Origin: Cristatella mucedo
Lineage: Eukaryota > Bryozoa > Phylactolaemata > Cristatellidae
Length of the DNA: 64,000 nt
NCBI GenBank assembly: GCA_009760855.2
Contig: WPIO01000003.1
Coordinates: forward strand, 5,513,501-5,577,500
Direction: 5' to 3'
A program made the position numbers and the translations under genes. Below are positions 15,301 through 25,100 of the stretch, one piece after another. The notes beneath the pieces were generated by a model. It did not search any database and was not told the DNA's origin. It saw nothing but the letters and a program-made list of their open reading frames with translations. Each line of letters begins with the position of its first letter. Position 1 is the stretch's first letter.

Positions 15301-16602
15301 CTCCAATTCAAACGAAGCTGCTCCATCGAAGTCGATCACCTGTTGCCGGAGCTCGATCTGTCGAAGCATTAAGTCGGCCGTCATACCTGTCTCAATTTAA
15401 TACTAAAGTTTTGGAGCCTGCTATACTAATCCGTGTGCACCTGGAGCTCCAGCGAGATGAGCCTCGTCTTGAGACTGTCGTTAATTGGTTCCCAGAGAAA
15501 TGGCGAGCCCACTTGCGTTAAGCTTTTAGGATCTCACAAACTGCCAAGCAAAAGAGCTTCTCCTCTTCGTACTACTATCCTGTATCTGATTTCGAGTATT
15601 ACCAGACAGTTGTGCAAGCTGAAACAAACGTGCAAACCGCTGGATTCTGCTGCATCACTCGCTACGTGTTCAAGGGGCTGCTCAGAGACCTGAGCAGCTT
15701 CGAGTGCCGTGAATGCGACATCAGTGTGGCTCAGTCTCTCGTTAAGCAAGCTGTCTGCGCTTCTGCGCTCCGTGCTTGAATTCGACCACTTTTGCCGAAC
15801 AAAACTCTAAAAAAAGGCTGCTGACTACGCTTGCTCTTCTACTTTGAAAAAAACTTAAAGCATTAAATACAGAATTATGAAATTGGGTTTTGCTGTCACA
15901 TGTGACCATTTCCTCTCAAGTTGAAGCTATGGTAATATCTCATCTGCACATTTCCTTTTTTAACCGTGAGGGAAAAACGCTTAACGGGTAACTGGATCTC
16001 ACGTGGGACGTGGATGTTCCTCGGTGGGCAAATAGCTAGGTTTGAGCACGCTTAGCAAGCAACTGGATCAAACTTGGTACAAGAATATGCTTCTCGACGG
16101 GCTAATAAAACAAAGCAAAGACAAGATATGTCTGCGCATCCATGTTAGTGAATCCGCCGACATGACCTTACACTTTCAGCCGATAGAAAATGAGCTCGAG
16201 TGCAGGTAAATAGGGCTGGAAAGAGTGCAATTAGAAGCGGCCTCAAATGCTATCAGAAACTGGGTGCTTATTTCCGCTGGCGTTACTCACATAAATGCTT
16301 CCGTTTGGATACAATTGTAGTGACTGTCCTTCTGCCATGATCTCGACATGTTGAAGTCCGATGGCTCCGCGACTGTTTAGCAACTTAGTCTTCACTCTTA
16401 TGTCCACGGTTGCAGGTGCCAACTTCGAGCACGTTTTAATGAGAGAATACTTGCACGGATACTGGAAGTTCAGGTCTCGGCCATCAAACGTCAAAACGTG
16501 CATATTGCCGAATATGGAGCAATTTTGACCCGTCGCAGAGCCGGCGAATAGTCCTGCAAAGCATATCGCTCCGATCGCAAGCATCCGGAGTTTGCCGGCC
16601 AT
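499..16602 (-). CDS. Secreted VWD-C8-TIL glycoprotein, five exons, 3' end beyond window
   Basis: Join of 16602-16291, 13734-13475, 9021-8657, 4271-4048 and 673-499 on the minus strand, giving 445 codons plus one base. Phases at the joins are 0, 2, 1 and 0, and each donor phase matches the next acceptor. Order of domains: signal peptide (about residues 1-25), VWD (about 28-190), C8 (about 205-312), TIL (316-379), TIL-associated cysteine module (about 380-415), then the start of an EGF-like segment. This order is typical of mucins, zonadhesin, IgGFc-binding protein, otogelin and tectorin, which are extracellular and form disulphide-linked polymers or matrices. Only one VWD unit lies in the window; more may follow to the left. 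The exact family member cannot be told from this part, so no symbol is given. Introns of 2.6, 4.5, 4.4 and 3.4 kb carry LINE and SINE remnants. Confidence 0.85.
1138..1560 (-). mobile_element. LINE-B 3' end fragment
   Basis: Minus-strand translation gives the C-terminal RT-ORF segment FCSAGPRLWNSLPQF-like (here FRSAGPRLWNSLPQF), then CYFHATHYLNCSPDSAML and SVGYRMRTESRLGCECAIQN. It ends in the 3' UTR with the CTTTGTGGAGTTACAG motif near 1145-1165. Lies in intron 4 of the VWD gene. Related copies sit at 51.3, 53.8, 57.9 and 59.5 kb. Confidence 0.85.
1640..1728 (+). mobile_element. LINE-A tail remnant
   Basis: GTAAAGTGCCTAGAGAGAGA followed by TTCAGTTCTCTGAGGGCAC and ATTATT: the LINE-A 3' stem only, truncated. 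Confidence 0.6.
1752..1895 (-). mobile_element. tRNA-derived SINE with LINE-A-type tail
   Basis: Read on the minus strand: a degraded tRNA-like head, a B box GGGCTCGAGCCC (inverted on the plus strand near 1827), then TTTGTAAAGCGCCTGGATTG and the closing GCGCTG stem. Same layout as the copies at 37.96, 38.79 and 54.74 kb. Confidence 0.65.
2050..2830 (-). mobile_element. Decayed LINE-A reverse transcriptase fragment
   Basis: Minus-strand pieces in two frames match LINE-A: NLMKLNVGKTNLVIMGKPS (intact copies read NFLKLNDDKTNLLVMGKPS) and VASRLLQSLNLGLPAGASY (intact: VTSRLDFCNSLLAGLP). Several frameshifts. Lies in intron 4 of the VWD gene. Confidence 0.75.
2831..4047. other. Intron 4 remainder, no gene recognised
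   Basis: Apart from a short CA-rich patch at 3709-3745, I see no element or coding similarity. Confidence 0.5.
4048..4271 (-). CDS. Exon 4: TIL (trypsin-inhibitor-like) domain
   Basis: Completes codon 313 (Ala, G|CC) and encodes residues 314-387. The acceptor is TCACTACAG|CCAAGG, phase 1, and the donor is TACTCG|GTGAGT, phase 0. Ten cysteines (316, 329, 333, 341, 349, 357, 359, 370, 377, 379) are exactly the number in the TIL fold, with the typical ACPRSSVYSTNASVC start and the EGCVCP centre. It ends GCFYEAAYYS, the usual link from TIL to the next cysteine module. In VWD-C8-TIL proteins this domain is structural rather than a protease inhibitor. Confidence 0.9.
4750..5480 (+). mobile_element. 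LINE-A reverse transcriptase fragment
   Basis: Contains the RT core: AIDHQVLLQRLSSRLG, LPQG, then FHIYADDTQLYLCFD (catalytic YADD) and WMAANFLKLNDDKTNLLVMG. A stop replaces a residue in the QGSVLG region (GGCTGA near 4966) and other breaks follow, so it is dead. Lies in intron 3 of the VWD gene on the strand opposite to it. Confidence 0.88.
5481..6424. other. Intron 3 segment, no gene recognised
   Basis: No domain or repeat family recognised in either strand. Confidence 0.4.
6425..7165 (-). mobile_element. LINE-A 3' fragment with tail
   Basis: Minus strand: LINE-A C-terminal segment YAPKAWNSLPTHVITSTDM, the upstream VASRRNLYNSLLAGLPAYA segment, then the 3' stem and an (ATT)n tail at about 6430-6450. 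Lies in intron 3 of the VWD gene. Confidence 0.82.
7296..7342 (+). repeat. tRNA-like A-box half, not a complete tRNA
   Basis: GATAGCTCAGTTGGTAGATC has a good internal A box (TAGCTCAGTTGG) as in many tRNAs and SINE heads, but no B box or T arm follows. Probably a truncated SINE head. Confidence 0.4.
7350..7740 (-). mobile_element. Degraded LINE-A 3' fragment
   Basis: Starts on the plus strand with AATAATAATATAAG, then CCTATGAGAACTAAATCTC and TTTCTAAGCACTTTACAT, the reverse of the LINE-A tail. The rest is poorly conserved. Confidence 0.6.
7741..8204. other. Intron 3 segment, no gene recognised
   Basis: Nothing recognised. Confidence 0.4.
8205..8345 (-). mobile_element. LINE-A tail fragment
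   Basis: AATAATAATATATCTGATAT followed by AGCGCCCTCAGAGAACTCAA is the inverted LINE-A 3' end, truncated after about 140 bp. Lies about 300 bp from the end of the C8 exon. Confidence 0.75.
8657..9021 (-). CDS. Exon 3: C8 domain
   Basis: Completes codon 191 (Arg) and encodes residues 192-312 plus one base. The acceptor is TTTTGCAG|GGGTTGC (needed phase 2) and the donor is TGCG|GTAAGC, phase 1. Eight cysteines at about 211, 223, 237, 252, 257, 286, 296 and 312 fit the C8 domain, which takes its name from its cysteines. The segment FRACSTTFRQLANVMYGFCV followed by YDMC matches the usual C...V....Y...CVYD.C core of C8 domains next to VWD. The linker from VWD begins RGCKSLPQ. No ATG is needed because this is an internal exon; most of its 5' half precedes the first internal Met. 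Confidence 0.88.
9022..11479. other. Intron 2 segment with a diverged tandem duplication
   Basis: No gene recognised. Two related blocks at about 10710-10815 and 10875-10990 share GCAGCTGTATCGAAGTT-like and GCCATTGGAGG-like stretches, described under findings. Confidence 0.4.
11480..12245 (+). mobile_element. LINE-B 3' half, degraded
   Basis: Plus-strand pieces match LINE-B: KLGHVSPLLKEL (better copy at 57.8 kb: RFDHVSPLLKDLGW), then a run corresponding to NKLAVPFLRLK and CSAGP, then a CATCCTTTCCAGCC block. Many frameshifts. Lies in intron 2 of the VWD gene on the opposite strand. Confidence 0.75.
12249..12385. repeat. Compound microsatellite (TG)n (TA)n (TTTA)n
   Basis: (TG)n at about 12252-12279, (TA)n at 12302-12321, then (TTTA)n to about 12380. 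Confidence 0.95.
12640..13474. other. Intron 2 segment, no gene recognised
   Basis: The open frame at 12817-13089 has no recognisable domain. Confidence 0.4.
13475..13734 (-). CDS. Exon 2: second half of VWD domain
   Basis: Residues 105-190 plus two bases of codon 191. The acceptor is TTTGTAG|AAC, phase 0, and the donor is GATCG|GTAAGT, phase 2. The hallmark CGLCGNFDGDPAND (about residues 160-173) is the VWD signature that contains the CGLC vicinal cysteine motif and the calcium-binding NxDGDxxND loop. Upstream strands VVVNEYGLVLVRSS match the typical VWD beta strands before CGLC. The mid-exon ATG at 13722 is not a start; the reading frame continues upstream to the acceptor. Confidence 0.9.
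13876..14330 (-). mobile_element. LINE-A 3' fragment with tail
   Basis: Begins with an inverted (ATT)n tail and the GCGCCCTCAGAGAACTCAAT stem, then the LINE-A C-terminal block. Closely matches the copies at 32.8-33.5 kb and 50.2 kb. Lies in intron 1 of the VWD gene. Confidence 0.85.
14331..15203. other. Intron 1 segment, no gene recognised
   Basis: AT-rich; no repeats or domains seen. Confidence 0.4.
15204..15779 (+). pseudogene. Unrecognised 190-codon frame broken by one TAA
   Basis: A single plus-strand frame is open from just after TGA (15201-15203) to TAA at 15519, then continues in the same frame to TGA at 15777. It has no useful ATG. The translation is cysteine-containing (GICYCRACCLND near the start, GFCCITRYVFKGL and FECRECD near the end) and looks protein-like, with a charged middle (LELQRDEPRLETVVNWFPEK). 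I do not recognise the family. It could be a decayed transposon ORF, a retrocopy, or exonic sequence of a gene antisense to the VWD gene. Chance openness cannot be excluded. Confidence 0.3.
15780..16290. other. Intron 1 segment next to exon 1
   Basis: No element recognised. Confidence 0.4.
16291..16602 (-). CDS. Exon 1: signal peptide and first half of VWD domain
   Basis: Residues 1-104. The start is chosen at the ATG ending at 16600 because it begins a good signal peptide: a basic MAGKLR start, the hydrophobic core LAIGAICFAGLFAG, and small residues before QNC. The frame is open about 150 bp further upstream with other ATGs (for example at 16752), but those would bury the hydrophobic core. 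VWD features seen: CSIFGNMHVLTFDGRDLNF (residues 28-46), matching the family pattern C..GDPH..TFDG, then YPCKYSL and the strand LQLYPNGSIY. The aspartate of the usual GDPH calcium motif is not conserved here (GNMH). The donor is TAT|GTGAGT, phase 0. The true 5' untranslated part is not identified. Confidence 0.85.
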
Positions 16603-17404
16603 CGCAGGCCACGCAGGCCGAGAGGCAATGGTGACCGTCGGCAAGATGACCACGAACTCATGCATGGGTGGTGCCCGTAAGCTTGCCTCGTCTCGATTCC
16701 TAAGCCTAAACGAAGCCACGCTCCTTGGGCACACAAAAAAGCTTGACGTCAAAGCCTAGATTCACGGCGCCGCCCACGCCCATCAGGCATAACAATAGGC
16801 TAGGCACTCCTCAACCGCTAAGCCATGTTTCCTGGAGCCTTGGACTATCAGCGCTTCGAATATCAGGCTAAAGCTGGTAGCTGAAGCTAATGCGAGAGGA
16901 GTTAGTTCATTTGTAAGTTTGCCTTCACACTAGTGAACCCGATCGGTACTAAACTGAAAGATAACTGCTGCTGCTGCAAATATTTGATGGTCCGCCCAGG
17001 GCTCAGCTGCAGCTGGCTCCTCACGCACCGACAGCTCAAAGCGTCAATCACGCCAGAACCTAGAGAGATGCATTGGCTGTCATGACGCATGTTAAGTTCT
17101 TCGATTGCAGAGTGATGGCATGCGAATCTAGACTTACCTTGTATTCTCGCTGAACATCCGTTGTGCATTTAGAACTCTTGACGCGGCTCTCTGGCAAGGC
17201 TTTTTATCAGTACTGGCCTGTCGAAAACTTGCGATTGGGCGAAACATTACCCTCAGCTAGCCCCATGCGCATGCCCGCTCATGATGAATTATATTCCTGA
17301 TACCGGATGATGAAGTGCATCCATTTTCATTCGACCGTATGCTCGTTGCCGGCCTTCCCTGGCTATGAGCTACGGAAATTGCGTGAAAGCGAGTGAGCTT
17401 CTTC
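16603..17404. other. Upstream region of the VWD gene
   Basis: Should contain the minus-strand promoter and 5' UTR. I see no convincing TATA box or initiator and no other gene. Confidence 0.3.
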
Positions 17405-17565
17405 CTCTCTCTGTCTATCTGTCTATCTGTCTGTCTGTATGTCTGTCTGTATGTCTGTCTGTCTATCTGTCTATCTATCTGTCTATCTGTCTATCTGTCT
17501 ATCTGTCTATCTGTCTGTCTGTATGTCTGTCTGTCTATCTGTCTATCTGTCTGTCTATCTGTCTA

Positions 17566-17656
<91 letters not shown>

Positions 17657-17715
17657 GCCTGTCTGTCTTTTTGTCTGTCTCCTTCTCTCTCTATCTATCT
17701 ATCTCTCTATCTCTC
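17405..17715. repeat. Tetranucleotide microsatellite (CTGT/CTAT)n
   Basis: About 310 bp of CTGT and CTAT units, ending in CTCTCTAT. All three plus frames are open through it as a consequence (LSVC/LSIC repeats), not because it codes. Confidence 0.97.
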
Positions 17716-19620
17716 TATCAAACTCTTTGCATCTTAAATCATTTTTGGTTAGACAGTGAATGCAGTAACCTAATCTAAAAAACTGCGTACTCTAATTTTT
17801 CAAATTTGTTACCCTAGCCTGACAAATAAACTCTCCAGCTATCGAAATGCGCGACACCCCAGAAAAAAAGTATCCATGATTCTGGAACTAGATAGTATTT
17901 ATTGAGCAAAGTGAATGAAGTACAGATGGAATAAGTTGGTTGGGTTTGAGAAACCTCAACTTGTTAAACTCTTAACCTACAATAGTTCCACCATCTATAT
18001 TCAAGTCAGAGTAATATATAATAAATAATGGCATATCCCTGTCAAGCAGTAAAGTAAACGCACAGCTGTAAAAACTTTTCAAGCGTGGCATTAAACATTA
18101 CTTCGATATGGGCCCAAATTTTCTGTAGAGCTTTAGCATATTTCTATGAGAACAGACAAATATATCAACTGCATCAAAGGCAAACTTGGTCGAAAGAACG
18201 CAAGAGACGAAAGGTTCGGCAGAGAGATGATGGAAGGTGAGATTTGTTGACTTGTTTAGAGTGCTGAAGTTTAGAGTGCTGATGGTGAAGCACACACTGT
18301 GTCCGCATAAGAGCTGCTTAACTGGCCAAATAATACGGACAATTCCACTGTCAACCCAATATTTTAGGCCCTGTCAGTGCTGCAGACATTGTCCTGGAAG
18401 TTTTACTTCTTACTGTAGGCTGCTGTTCTGGAAGGCTAGTTGCTTGCGAAGGTGGTTCAGTGTGCGCTCGGCTGACATCTTACGTGACTCAAGAATGACT
18501 TTAAAGTACAAGCTTGAGACCTAATAATAACAGCCTCGGCATAACTTCCTGCTCCGTTTCCGACTATATGTCTTGTCCCACGGCTGACTGAATTGGTCCA
18601 AAGTAGGTACTTGTTAGCGAGTGATGGTAGCCGTGTTCAGACCACCCTCTTGAACAGGCTGATAAAACTTATTTATGTGATACGCTGAAAAGCATAAAGA
18701 CTTGATAAAGAACTGAATATCTAACCGTCAAACTCTTACAATTTAGCACAAAAGTTCAATGGACAGCATTTGCACGCCATGGCATCTTAAGAGTCTGCCT
18801 GGAAAACGACACCAGATTAATGGTGAATGAAGAGAAAAATTATTTCAAGAACGATTTAAATAAAGCAAAAAGCTTGACTTAAATATTAACACCACCCAAA
18901 GTATGCTGTTTAAAGTACGTCCAAGAATGCTGTAGCGTATGCCCAACAAGAATTTCTAGTTCTAGACTTGCCTTCTTGAGCATAGCATCTGAGACGCCTC
19001 CGGCTGACTTTCTTTGATTTTGAGTAAGTATGTTAGATTATTAGATTGTTAGATTGTTAGTATGACCTGTGCTAAACTCATGTAGTAGCGACTGGTCATC
19101 CTAATGAAACTGAAATAAAAAATTGCTAAACATGTTGCTTTCACACCTTTCGTCAAATGAGGACGGGATTGCTGACCAAGTAACTTAGGACGAGATAAGC
19201 GGTCTCTATGGACGCAAATGTCAATCCGGAGCCAGGAGCTGGGACTATTCTTTAACTGTCTCCGACTATTTTACGTCTAGCTGATGGCGAGCAAGAGTTG
19301 ATGTAATTATCTGCCCATTGAACGCTAATACCTAGCGATAAGAAACACTGTGAAAAACTACGCACACCCGTTGCTGCATAATTGTACGTTTGAGCAGCAA
19401 AGGTCAGAATTTTGTAAAGATCAATCGCTTCATTGTGGACTGCGTAACTTTCATAATTCATATCATACCACCATAATATGAACGGCACCTGGCGGGCATC
19501 TTAAGGCATGTGTGCTTTCAAGAGTATGCAACCAATTTTGGCCTGTTTACATTCAGAAAACCTCGATCGTATGCATTCTCTTTGTGCGCTGCTGGAAGCA
19601 GAAGTGAATGCTGGTATTAT
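17716..19620. other. No gene recognised
   Basis: AT-rich unique sequence. A short TTAGATTGTTAGATTG repeat lies at about 19031-19060. Confidence 0.4.
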
Positions 19621-19624
19621 AAGT

Positions 19625-20340
19625 CTTTAAACTGTTCCAAGGTGACCTTTCGTTAGACGACCACTTCATCTCCACAAAATAAAGTCTGCCTACTTTCAGC
19701 TACCTAGTATTGCTAAAATTTTGGCTTGTTTAGACAGGGATACCGCATCTAAATAGGTCCATGCATTTGTGACATCCCGTCTTGACTTCTGTAACTCACT
19801 GCTTGCTGATCTACCGGTCTGTGCAGTCAGGTCCTTACAGCTGGTGCAAAACTCTGCAGCTAGGCTTGTGTGGCTTGAGCGTCGCAATTGCCACATCACA
19901 TCACTTCTCGCCAACCTACACTGGCTCCCAGTCAAGCAGCACATCGACTTCAAGGTCACGCATTTACAGGTACCTTCATTATTTAGCTCCTGACCTACCA
20001 ATCGGATCTAGTGCCCCACCAGGCTAACCATCGTACCACTCGCCTTTCGGAATCGAATTGTTTACCTATGCTTTGCACAAACCTCAAATCCTTTAGAGAC
20101 CATGCATTTAGTTCGCATGCTCCCAAAGCCTGGAACTCACCACGACTTTCGTCACGACATCTCCTGACTTGACAACATTTAAAAAGAAACTAAAAACGCA
20201 CCTATTATTCACAGCGTTTAGTATGTCCCAGTGACTCGACCTTTATGTGCTTACGTGGGCTTTCCTATGTACCAAATGTAAAGCGCCTAAAAAGAGATTG
20301 AGTTCTCCGAGGGGCTTTATCAAGTGTATTATTATATTTA
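19625..20340 (+). mobile_element. LINE-A 3' fragment with tail
   Basis: Contains FVTSRLDFCNSLLADLP, QLVQNSAARLV and RRNCHITSLLANLHWLPVKQ (split between two frames), then the C-terminal block and the full tail: AAAGCGCCTAAAAAGAGATT, GAGTTCTCCGAGG, TCAAGTGTATTATTA. Confidence 0.88.
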
Positions 20341-20345
20341 TTGTT

Positions 20346-21779
20346 AACCATTAAAGTCTCAGTAAAGAGAATATTCCAAAGAAATCAGTTTTTACGGTGC
20401 CCTTCTCACTTAAAGTGCGGAACTTTTAGCAGTAATATCTATAAGGTAGCTCATTATTCTGAAATCGCAACAGATTACCACGCAAGTAAGCTGGTTCCTT
20501 CACATTGCATGGTTCATTCGCGACAAACTAGTCCGCTTGCATAATTCCAATAGAGGCCATTACTGTTTTACAATCAACTCATTTCATGTCTTCAGTCGCA
20601 TAAAGCTCAAAGCTTTGCTATTTCTCAAGTTTATTCTACGTCTTTCGAAAAACCTACTGAAGGTTTATGAAAATGTTTGCTGCATGCATGAGTAAGTAGC
20701 AAAATGGTGAGACAAAAAAAACTAATTATTTAGCCTTGCTTGGCACATTCTTGGTGACATTGATAATGGACTTTTCGAGAATGTCAGAGCTATCGATCAG
20801 GACGCTAGCGAATTCGTCCTACATCATGACATCTAATGTAATCGGTCATTAGCGTCTGAACACAAAGATTCCTTAATAAATTCCGATTAATAACAGTATT
20901 GCTTCGCTGCAGTTATCATCTGGACACAATTTGATCCGCTGAAAATGTTGCCCCCATATTTATGACCACTAAAAATGGGATTAAATTAAAAGAATAAAGG
21001 ATGGATATTACGAACAGCTCAGTTTTATAGCGACAGGAGAGCCAGAATGGCCTGCTTATAGAGGGCAACAAAGGGTCACCTGCAACAGGATTTTAAGCCA
21101 CGACCTGAGCCTTGAAGTTCGAGCACGCTACCCCTGGGGATGTGGTAGGTTACTTCATAGCCTGCGGCATTCCTAGATCGTACGACACCTTACGAACTTG
21201 CGTCCCGTGTCTTTTACCTTGCCACACGCGCCTATTCACTAGCTCTTCCGGTAGATATTTGAACTTACGATGTAATTTGAGAGGAGCCGTTTCGAATTTT
21301 CGCGAAATTTGATCTCGTCTCGTGGCTGTCGATCGGAAATCCTTACTAATTAATAGCACTGAGCGGAGACGAGGACTACTTCAAACGAACGAGGGCATGA
21401 GCTGAGGGCGTTTAGTTTCCGGAGTGATCTCCACGTATGGTTCTCCGAGCCACTGAGCTTCACCGAGGGCGCTCGCACTGAGCCCGTTGTATCCCAATAC
21501 GCTGCCATCGGCAGACTAGCCCCCCCGCCCCGTGCACCCCCTCGTGACAGATCTCCGACGAAAGACAAAAGGAATCCGTGCGACGTACCATCAGATTGCC
21601 GTCTGGCTGGGCCAATCTGTGTGCACTGCGTCTTAGGTTTATTGCCGCCCTCTAAACCCTCTAAAAATATCCGCCCTGAAAGCTCGTCTCGCCCTATCCT
21701 TACAACAGGAGGTGGAATAACCTTAACCATTCGGCCGAAGGGCGTGGCGCCGACTACTGAAGGCATGAAACAGAAACAC
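20346..21779. other. No gene recognised
   Basis: No domain or repeat family recognised. A GC-rich patch with C runs lies near 21510-21545. Confidence 0.4.
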
Positions 21780-21785
21780 ACACAC

Positions 21786-21836
<51 letters not shown>

Positions 21837-21873
21837 GAAAGAGAGAGAGAGAGAGGGAGAGAGACAGAGAGAG

Positions 21874-21926
<53 letters not shown>

Positions 21927-22190
21927 CAGAGACAGACAGAGACAGACAGAGACAGACAGAGACAGACAGAGACAGACAGAGACAGACAGAGACAGACAGA
22001 GACAGACAGTGACAGACAGAGACAGACAGAGACAGACAGAGACAGACAGAGACAGAGAGACAGAGGCAGAGAGACAGAAAGACAGACAGAGAGAGACCGA
22101 GACAGAGAGAAAGAGAGAGTGAGAGAGGCAGAGACACAGAGAGACAGAGAGAGACAGAGAGAGACAGAGGGAGAGAGAGGGGGAAGAGAG
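21780..22190. repeat. Purine-rich microsatellite (GA)n / (GACA)n
   Basis: Blocks of GA, GACA and GACAGA in series. Open frames across it on both strands (RERE/DRQT, LSLS/SVCL) are translated repeat. Confidence 0.97.
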
Positions 22191-25100
22191 CGACCGCTGA
22201 AAGAGACGTATCATTTTCTTTATTCAGCGAAGCTAGCCCTAACTACCACCGGACTAGTTCACTGTAACGAAGGGAAATTTGACCGGAATAGCTGTCTTTA
22301 GCTGAGACAATGATGTAAGATCTTTCCGAGTATTAACGTTGTCTTAACTCTTCACGAATGCCTTGTACACAGAATTAATGACGTAACCTCCTCGGTATAG
22401 CTTGTCCCAGCTACTAGAGCCCGCATCCGAGGAGCGGGTAAGCAGATTTTTTTTTAATCTGACGTAAAAGGCGGTTTCTCTTTGAGGATGACGACAGTTT
22501 TGCAATCGATTGACAGGGTCTCACGAGCTATACCTTGACCATTGGCAGAAGCTGATTGCACATTGCAGGCAAGAGCCAAGAAACAGGATAAAAAAAGTCA
22601 GCCGCTATTTTCGACATTGAAAACTATAAACAATAATGTGAACAGCGCTTTCGCTTTCTCCTCCTGCTCCTAATGCTCCTCCGGCTTCTCTTTGTGCAAT
22701 TCCCCTCTCCTCTTCCTCATCCTCTCGCTCCTCCTCACTCTCATTCTCGCGATTCAGCATCTACTCCTGCATCTGCCCTTCCTTCTCTTCTTCCTCGCCC
22801 TTATTCTCTTTTTTCTTCTTCTTTCGGTCCAAGTCTCAGATGATTCGTTGCCTCGAGCGCTGACGTCACAATGTACCTTCGTCTTTGTAAGGTATCATCG
22901 ACCTGGACGTTTTCTGCATGACTATTCCTAGGCAGAGCAATGCGTGAAATAAACCTTGGAGCAGGTTTAGTTGTATGAATTTCGTGTGCATCTGACCTTG
23001 ACCTTAATACTGAGAGAATTTTCTCTATCGGAAAACAATCCTGACTAAAACTAAACAAACAAATATGAGAGGCATACAGAAATAAGACATTACCAGGTAC
23101 ATCTTCACTCTATTTCAGCCTTGTTATAGCAGCTAGGATGCAGTTCTAATCAGAAAATTAGTTAGCCCAGAAGCTTAGTCCGATGTGCAAAGTCAAAAAG
23201 CGCTGCTAACCTGAAACCTCGAGCGGGCTAGGAAATTTACGCCTGGGGCAGTATAAATTACCTCATTCTCCAAAGTCGTCGAGCGATGCCTCACCAATAC
23301 TCATCCTCTCGAGCTTCGCTGAAGAAATAATGCTCAGACGTGGAATTACATGTCACTTTTCTATGGCTTCTTTGGCATCGCCTCTTGGATTCTAAATGAG
23401 CTGTATAGCCTGCAGAGAAAGTGACCATGCTGACAGCCTCGCAGTTAAAAGCCAAACATCACAACTTGTGTGCACCATAGTAAGCTCCCAACCCGATTGA
23501 TTTTATTGACTGAATTTAATCGGTGTGGCTAAACAGAAAAAGCAACTCACTGGGTATTTCAGTTGAGGGGTTTGCTGAAGTCAGGTTCCTGTTCGTAAGA
23601 AATGCTAATTGGGATGAAGTACGTAAATGAGACGAAATACTTGGGCTGTATCAGCTTCTCGGCGTATACATAGCATCAGCAAGATGAACGGGTTCCTCGT
23701 CGTATCAGCCCACGACAGTTTTTTCTAGTACCATCACAGACACACCGAAACGGGCTGCCAGCAAACTCTAAATGAGTATCTCACACTGCCTGCTCACGAC
23801 ACTTGTTCAGTCTCTTCCGATTGACCATTCGCACGCGATAAGGATTAGCCCCTTTTTTGGTAACTTCTGTGGTATACGGGTGAACGCGATTTCTAAACAA
23901 TGACCCCAATACACCAACAATGTGTGCCCCTCACACGGCAGAATCTCTGTCTGCACACGTGCAAGTTTCAGCCCGGCTCGCTAAGGTTCGTGGTACAAAG
24001 TAATGCCAGCGAATCTTGTTCTGAGTGCTTTAAATCGGAGGTGCAGTTGCCAAACTACCAAACAGTGCACGAAATCTGGACTTCCTAGTCGACGATCTCC
24101 TGGACTCGATCTGTTTATTCAGAAGACAGCTTAGACGGGCAATCGTAGTATTCACTTCCTACGTAGATGTAGCCATGTATAAGCTGAGGACGGACCAGAC
24201 CTTGACCTTTACCGAGGCAGCAAATCATAGCAAAGCTAAGCTCTTTACTATGAAGGCCTACCGACCGTAATACCGTTCCTTGACTCTCAGTGCGCTAGTT
24301 TACTGTGGCTAAGTTTAGGTGCGGCTTCCATAAACCTTATCGAGCCTCAAGGTTTTTTGTTCTTTCTTTGACCTAGATTGCTTTCCGTGCCTCTGCTCGA
24401 AAGGGCTCACCCGAATGATGCAATAGTTTGCCCTTTTCTTATTTTCAGATCCTCCGGAAAACATTTAGTTGTATCTCAATTATTTAAATACTTTTGCTCT
24501 GAGCCCTAGGCACTGGGACTCGCTTCCATATTTATCATCTCTTCTGCTGTCAGTTTTGGCATTTTTTACAACCGCTTTTCGAAGGTATTACTCCGCTATA
24601 ATTCCACTGCGTTTCTCGTGATCTGTGTGCTGAGTGAAAGGAAAGTCGTGGGCTATTGACTGCTCACGGACAGAGTCTTTGTCTTCAAGCGTAACGACTA
24701 CCAAGCCACGAGAATTTTAATTTAATGAATGTCAAGATTGAGGTCGGTATGTACGAAGTAGTCGCTGATGCAGACAGACGAAATCTAAAGGATCTTTCAG
24801 CCTATCTGATTAGCTTGGCTTGGATGGGCACATGTAAGATACAATCCAGAGCTTTGCTCGGCTGATTTAAAAACCAAATGTTGTGATATTACCTGCGCCA
24901 CTATACCGAACTAGGCAAAACCGATGGCAATCATTGCATACAGCACCCTCCATTTTGCTTGGTCCACCTTGCTCAGCAATATAGAATGGCCACACAGCTG
25001 AGATGACGTTTTGGCCATGACAAGTGCATTTTCCTATTACGTTTTAATAAAGTAGATGTGCATGAGCAAGCCAAAGTCTTTAGTACGAAGTCGGTAGTCG

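Noticed and set aside
17405-17715. Regular repeats considered as a CRISPR array
   Set aside because: Tetranucleotide microsatellite without spacers, in a eukaryotic genome.
17365-17778. Long plus-strand frames with LSVC/LSIC repeats
   Set aside because: Translated (CTGT/CTAT)n microsatellite; open in all frames because the unit has no stop.
21621-22301. 226-codon frame rich in Arg/Glu/Asp/Gln and its antisense LSLS frame
   Set aside because: Product of (GA)n/(GACA)n repeat, not a charged-repeat protein.
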